A DNA stretch of 17,198 nt from an uncultured Clostridia bacterium (lineage in GTDB: Bacteria; Bacillota; Clostridia; Oscillospirales; Acutalibacteraceae): contig CAMOTT010000027.1 of assembly GCA_946626015.1 (NCBI GenBank), forward strand, positions 1 through 17,198, written 5' to 3'. The position numbers were made by a program, and so were the translations under genes. Positions 15,027-17,198 of the stretch are shown piece after piece (positions within the stretch are counted from its first letter, which is position 1; each line of letters begins with the position of its first letter). The notes beneath the pieces were generated by a model, which saw only the letters and a program-made list of their open reading frames with translations, made no database searches and was not told the DNA's origin.

Positions 15027-15872
15027 CTATCTTGTTACATTATTAGCCCTGTATATACCCGCATCTCTGCTACCTTCAAAAGTTGAAAACAATAAGCAAT
15101 TGTTGTTCGAATTGGGTATAAATCCAATACCTTCAATCTCTGAATATTCTGGCTGAATAAAATTAATATTGTAAACATTAGCTATCTGAACTGTTCCCGT
15201 TTCGATAAAAACATTATCGTATTCATGAATATGATTTTGGTAAACCCAATGTTCATTGCTCCCATAGGTGCTCTCAATATGAAAGGCTGCATAAAGCTTT
15301 TGATTGTTTTTTTCATAATGGATTGCCTGTGGAACTTCCTTTGGTGAATCAAATTGTACTGTTGTGAAATTATAATTTGTTGGAAAAATGTCCCACACAT
15401 AAGTATCATCAGCCTTGTCTGCTGCAATCGTTGCACAAAAATAGTTAGCCCCTTGTTTTAACAAAAGAATTGCTGGTTCTGAACCCCCACCCGACAGTAA
15501 ACTGATTCCTGCAAATTTTTCATTGTTATTTATTTTATATCTTGCTTCTTCCCAATACTGTCCATTACCATTAAATCCAAGTTTTACTATATAATCTGTT
15601 GAATTCAAATCTGGATTGTAAGCTATAACAAAAATATAAGGTACAACTGAATTTCCTTCGTTAAAGCTTACTATGCAAGCATCGTTTGCGTGATAAAGGG
15701 CTCCTATAGATTGCGATTGGTTGTGTGGATTTAAAATACCCGTCATCTGTATTGTACTTCCTGTTAAATGATTGAATCTAAAAAGTCTATGATATGAACC
15801 ATTTATGTCTTGGTCTGGTATGGGATTATTATTTATTACTTGATCTTTTACTGGTATTTCAAAAGGAAAAAC
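15027..15872 (-). CDS. C-terminal beta-propeller part of the surface protein, in a shifted frame
   Basis: This frame opens just upstream of 15872 and runs without a stop to 15027. Its first in-frame ATG is at 15746, but that ATG has no good ribosome binding site and no signal peptide follows. Reading back from it gives FPFEIPVKDQVNNNNPIP and then YHRLFRFNHLTGSTIQMTG. This continues the upstream protein if one T is removed from the T5 or T4 tract at 15861-15871. The fragment therefore belongs to the same gene as 15859-17198. Features are repeated beta-strand blocks, ALYHANDACIV, PYIFVIAYN, LLSGGGSEPAILLLKQG, QAIHYEKNNQKLYAAF and EIEGIGF. Together with QFAPQGLAVD just before the shift, these look like a beta-propeller. 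The HAND motif recalls helveticin J-type bacteriolysins (from memory, not tested). The first lipoprotein gene follows after 10 nt. Confidence 0.7.
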   Translation of the reverse strand, partial: VFPFEIPVKDQVINNNPIPDQDINGSYHRLFRFNHLTGSTIQMTGILNPHNQSQSIGALYHANDACIVSFNEGNSVVPYIFVIAYNPDLNSTDYIVKLGFNGNGQYWEEARYKINNNEKFAGISLLSGGGSEPAILLLKQGANYFCATIAADKADDTYVWDIFPTNYNFTTVQFDSPKEVPQAIHYEKNNQKLYAAFHIESTYGSNEHWVYQNHIHEYDNVFIETGTVQIANVYNINFIQPEYSEIEGIGFIPNSNNNCLLFSTFEGSRDAGIYRANNVTR

Positions 15873-17198
15873 TATAATTTGAATCTACAGCCAAACCTTG
15901 TGGAGCAAATTGAATTTCATTATTTGGATTAGCAGTTCGATTGTCAAGTTCGCACAACCTATACCAGTCACGTGTGGAAATATTATCCTTCCACATATAC
16001 CCGTAAGTGTTTTCACCTATTACATTGGTATAATAAAAGCCCCCACTTTCGCCAAATATTCTGATACGTCTATTAATCAGTGTTCTTCCTGTCTTTCTGT
16101 CTGTCATCGTACAAGACAAGTGACTGCACTTGAAATTATTACATAAGTTTATGGTGTATCCCGTTTTAGAAGTCGAATACTTGGTTATGGTTGTTATATG
16201 TACAACATCTTTTCTTCCCTGACTTATCGCTATTACATAAGCACTGCCCTCAGCGACAGGATTTATTGTAACTGTAGTTCCTGTTGCAGAATTTGCATTG
16301 TTTATTTTGATGACTGAAGCATTTAATGTAGTCCACGTTGCAGACTCACCTGATGTAAGCGACAAATTAATTGTATTGTTTGTGTAAACATCCCAATGGG
16401 GTCTTGCGTCTACAGTCAAGCTTTTGCATATTGATATTATGCCATAACTTTTATCATAAATGTTATCCTTATATAAAAAATAATTAGTTGTTTCATTTTC
16501 AACACTTGCAAACACATAATTTCCAGATTCTCCAAAAATTTTTATTTTAGTTGCGGGTGATAGCATCTTCACAAACCTGTCTGGGTGACAATTTGCTTGT
16601 GTACTTTTGTATTGATTCACCCACTCTATTGTTATTCCGTTATGGTACGATGAGTACGCTGTATATATTGTTAAATGTATTGGATTAAATACATTGACTG
16701 TATTACCGTTTATGTCTGTTGACGCTATAGAAATTGTTGTTGAACCTTCAGATAAACCGGTAACCCTTCCGTATTGATCTACGGTCGCAACGCCGGTATT
16801 ACTGCTTGTCCATGTAACTGTACCGTTCAAATCTCCCCCGGTGGTATAGTTGCCTGATGAATCGCACTTGTAAACGTCAAAATTCACATCAAAAGTATTC
16901 TGGCGTTTATTGGCATAATGTGTGGGTTTTGTTGCCCAGCTTGTATTCGGCGACAACGCAACCAGATATGAGGATCGGGGCATTTCCTGCTCGTCTTCCT
17001 CCGGTAGCTCTTCAACAACAAACACTTCACATGCTGCAGAGAACCCTTCGTCCTCGGTAAATGCGGTGATCACAGACGAGCCCAAAGACACGGCGGTCAC
17101 CACGCCGCCGGCTCCGATGACGGCAACCTCTTCGTTGCTGCTGTTCCACATCAGTTCATCAGGGTCAGCCGGAAGCCTTGACGCGGAAACAGCCTCAG
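15859..17198 (-). CDS. Surface protein with BIG2 and SH3-like domains, 5'-partial at the window edge and frameshifted at its 3' end
   Basis: The frame is open to the right edge: reading back from the ATG at 17151 gives SRLPADPDELMWNSSNEEVAV without a break, so the true start lies outside. Domain order: BIG2 (17198 to about 17020, ending GVVTAVSLGSSVITAFTEDE); a second BIG2 (about 16980-16670, with VTWTSSNTGVATVDQYGRVT); an SH3-like domain (about 16640-16440, with KIKIFGESGNYVFASV and YKDNI); a third Ig-like domain (about 16430-16190); a second SH3-like domain (about 16160-15965, with RIRIFGESGGFYYTNV and WKDNI); then QFAPQGLAVDSNYSFSF and a TGA at 15859-15861. The next frame continues the protein into a propeller. 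BIG2 and SH3-like domains are usual in cell-wall proteins. GC falls from about 60% at the right edge to 32-38% in the SH3 part. Confidence 0.8.
   Translation of the reverse strand, partial: EAVSASRLPADPDELMWNSSNEEVAVIGAGGVVTAVSLGSSVITAFTEDEGFSAACEVFVVEELPEEDEQEMPRSSYLVALSPNTSWATKPTHYANKRQNTFDVNFDVYKCDSSGNYTTGGDLNGTVTWTSSNTGVATVDQYGRVTGLSEGSTTISIASTDINGNTVNVFNPIHLTIYTAYSSYHNGITIEWVNQYKSTQANCHPDRFVKMLSPATKIKIFGESGNYVFASVENETTNYFLYKDNIYDKSYGIISICKSLTVDARPHWDVYTNNTINLSLTSGESATWTTLNASVIKINNANSATGTTVTINPVAEGSAYVIAISQGRKDVVHITTITKYSTSKTGYTINLCNNFKCSHLSCTMTDRKTGRTLINRRIRIFGESGGFYYTNVIGENTYGYMWKDNISTRDWYRLCELDNRTANPNNEIQFAPQGLAVDSNYSFSF

Larger units (their letters stand above)
12668..15506 (-). repeat. 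Diverged tandem duplication: propeller C-terminus plus lipoprotein, two copies
   Basis: Copy 1 is 15506-14105 (C-terminal half of the surface protein, then the first lipoprotein). Copy 2 is about 14108-12668 (orphan C-terminal fragment, then the second lipoprotein). Gene order and strand are the same. Protein motifs are shared throughout but DNA identity is low by eye, so this is either an old duplication or two related cassettes acquired separately. Confidence 0.65.

Noticed and set aside
12586..17198. AT-rich cassette as a transposon, integrative element or prophage
   Set aside because: No transposase, integrase, phage gene, terminal inverted repeat or tRNA site is seen in the window; the right end lies outside.

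Overview
The window looks like chromosome from a Gram-positive Clostridia, most likely an Oscillospiraceae/Ruminococcus-type gut or rumen bacterium (inference). The signs are strong AGGAG-type ribosome binding sites, ftsE-ftsX followed by a coiled-coil M23 hydrolase and an S41 protein, SPase II lipoproteins, secreted proteins with BIG2/SH3-like domains, and moderate GC in the left 12.6 kb. There is no rRNA, tRNA, CRISPR array, transposase or integrase.

Layout. (1) 1-1715, plus strand: a large alpha/beta-hydrolase-like protein, possibly cut at its 5' end by the window edge. It overlaps by 59 nt, tail to tail, a minus-strand HD phosphohydrolase that is translationally coupled to a DUF2079 membrane protein (1657-4024). 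(2) 4132-9864, minus strand: an envelope and cell-division block. In transcription order it holds a PucR/CdaR-type regulator, ftsE, ftsX, a secreted coiled-coil M23 endopeptidase and an S41/PDZ protein, closed by a hairpin terminator. FtsE and FtsX would gate the M23 enzyme at the division site. The S41 protein has lost the Ser and Lys expected at its active site. (3) 9865-12580, plus strand: an AT-rich promoter region, then two secreted proteins of unknown function, each with its own promoter and terminator. (4) 12586-17198, minus strand: an AT-rich accessory cassette. It starts at the right edge with a multidomain surface protein (BIG2, BIG2, SH3-like, Ig-like, SH3-like, C-terminal beta-propeller) whose frame is broken once at a T-rich stretch. 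Next come a lipoprotein, a 5'-truncated second copy of the propeller C-terminus, and a second lipoprotein paralogous to the first.

The most interesting part is region 4. A constant-looking GC-rich N-terminus is joined to an AT-rich C-terminus, followed by a lipoprotein and then an orphan C-terminal tip with its own lipoprotein. That layout resembles polymorphic effector/immunity loci, and the propeller carries a HAND motif that recalls helveticin J-type bacteriolysins. This is a hypothesis from architecture, not a demonstrated function. The second item of note is the apparently inactive S41 homologue in the FtsEX operon.
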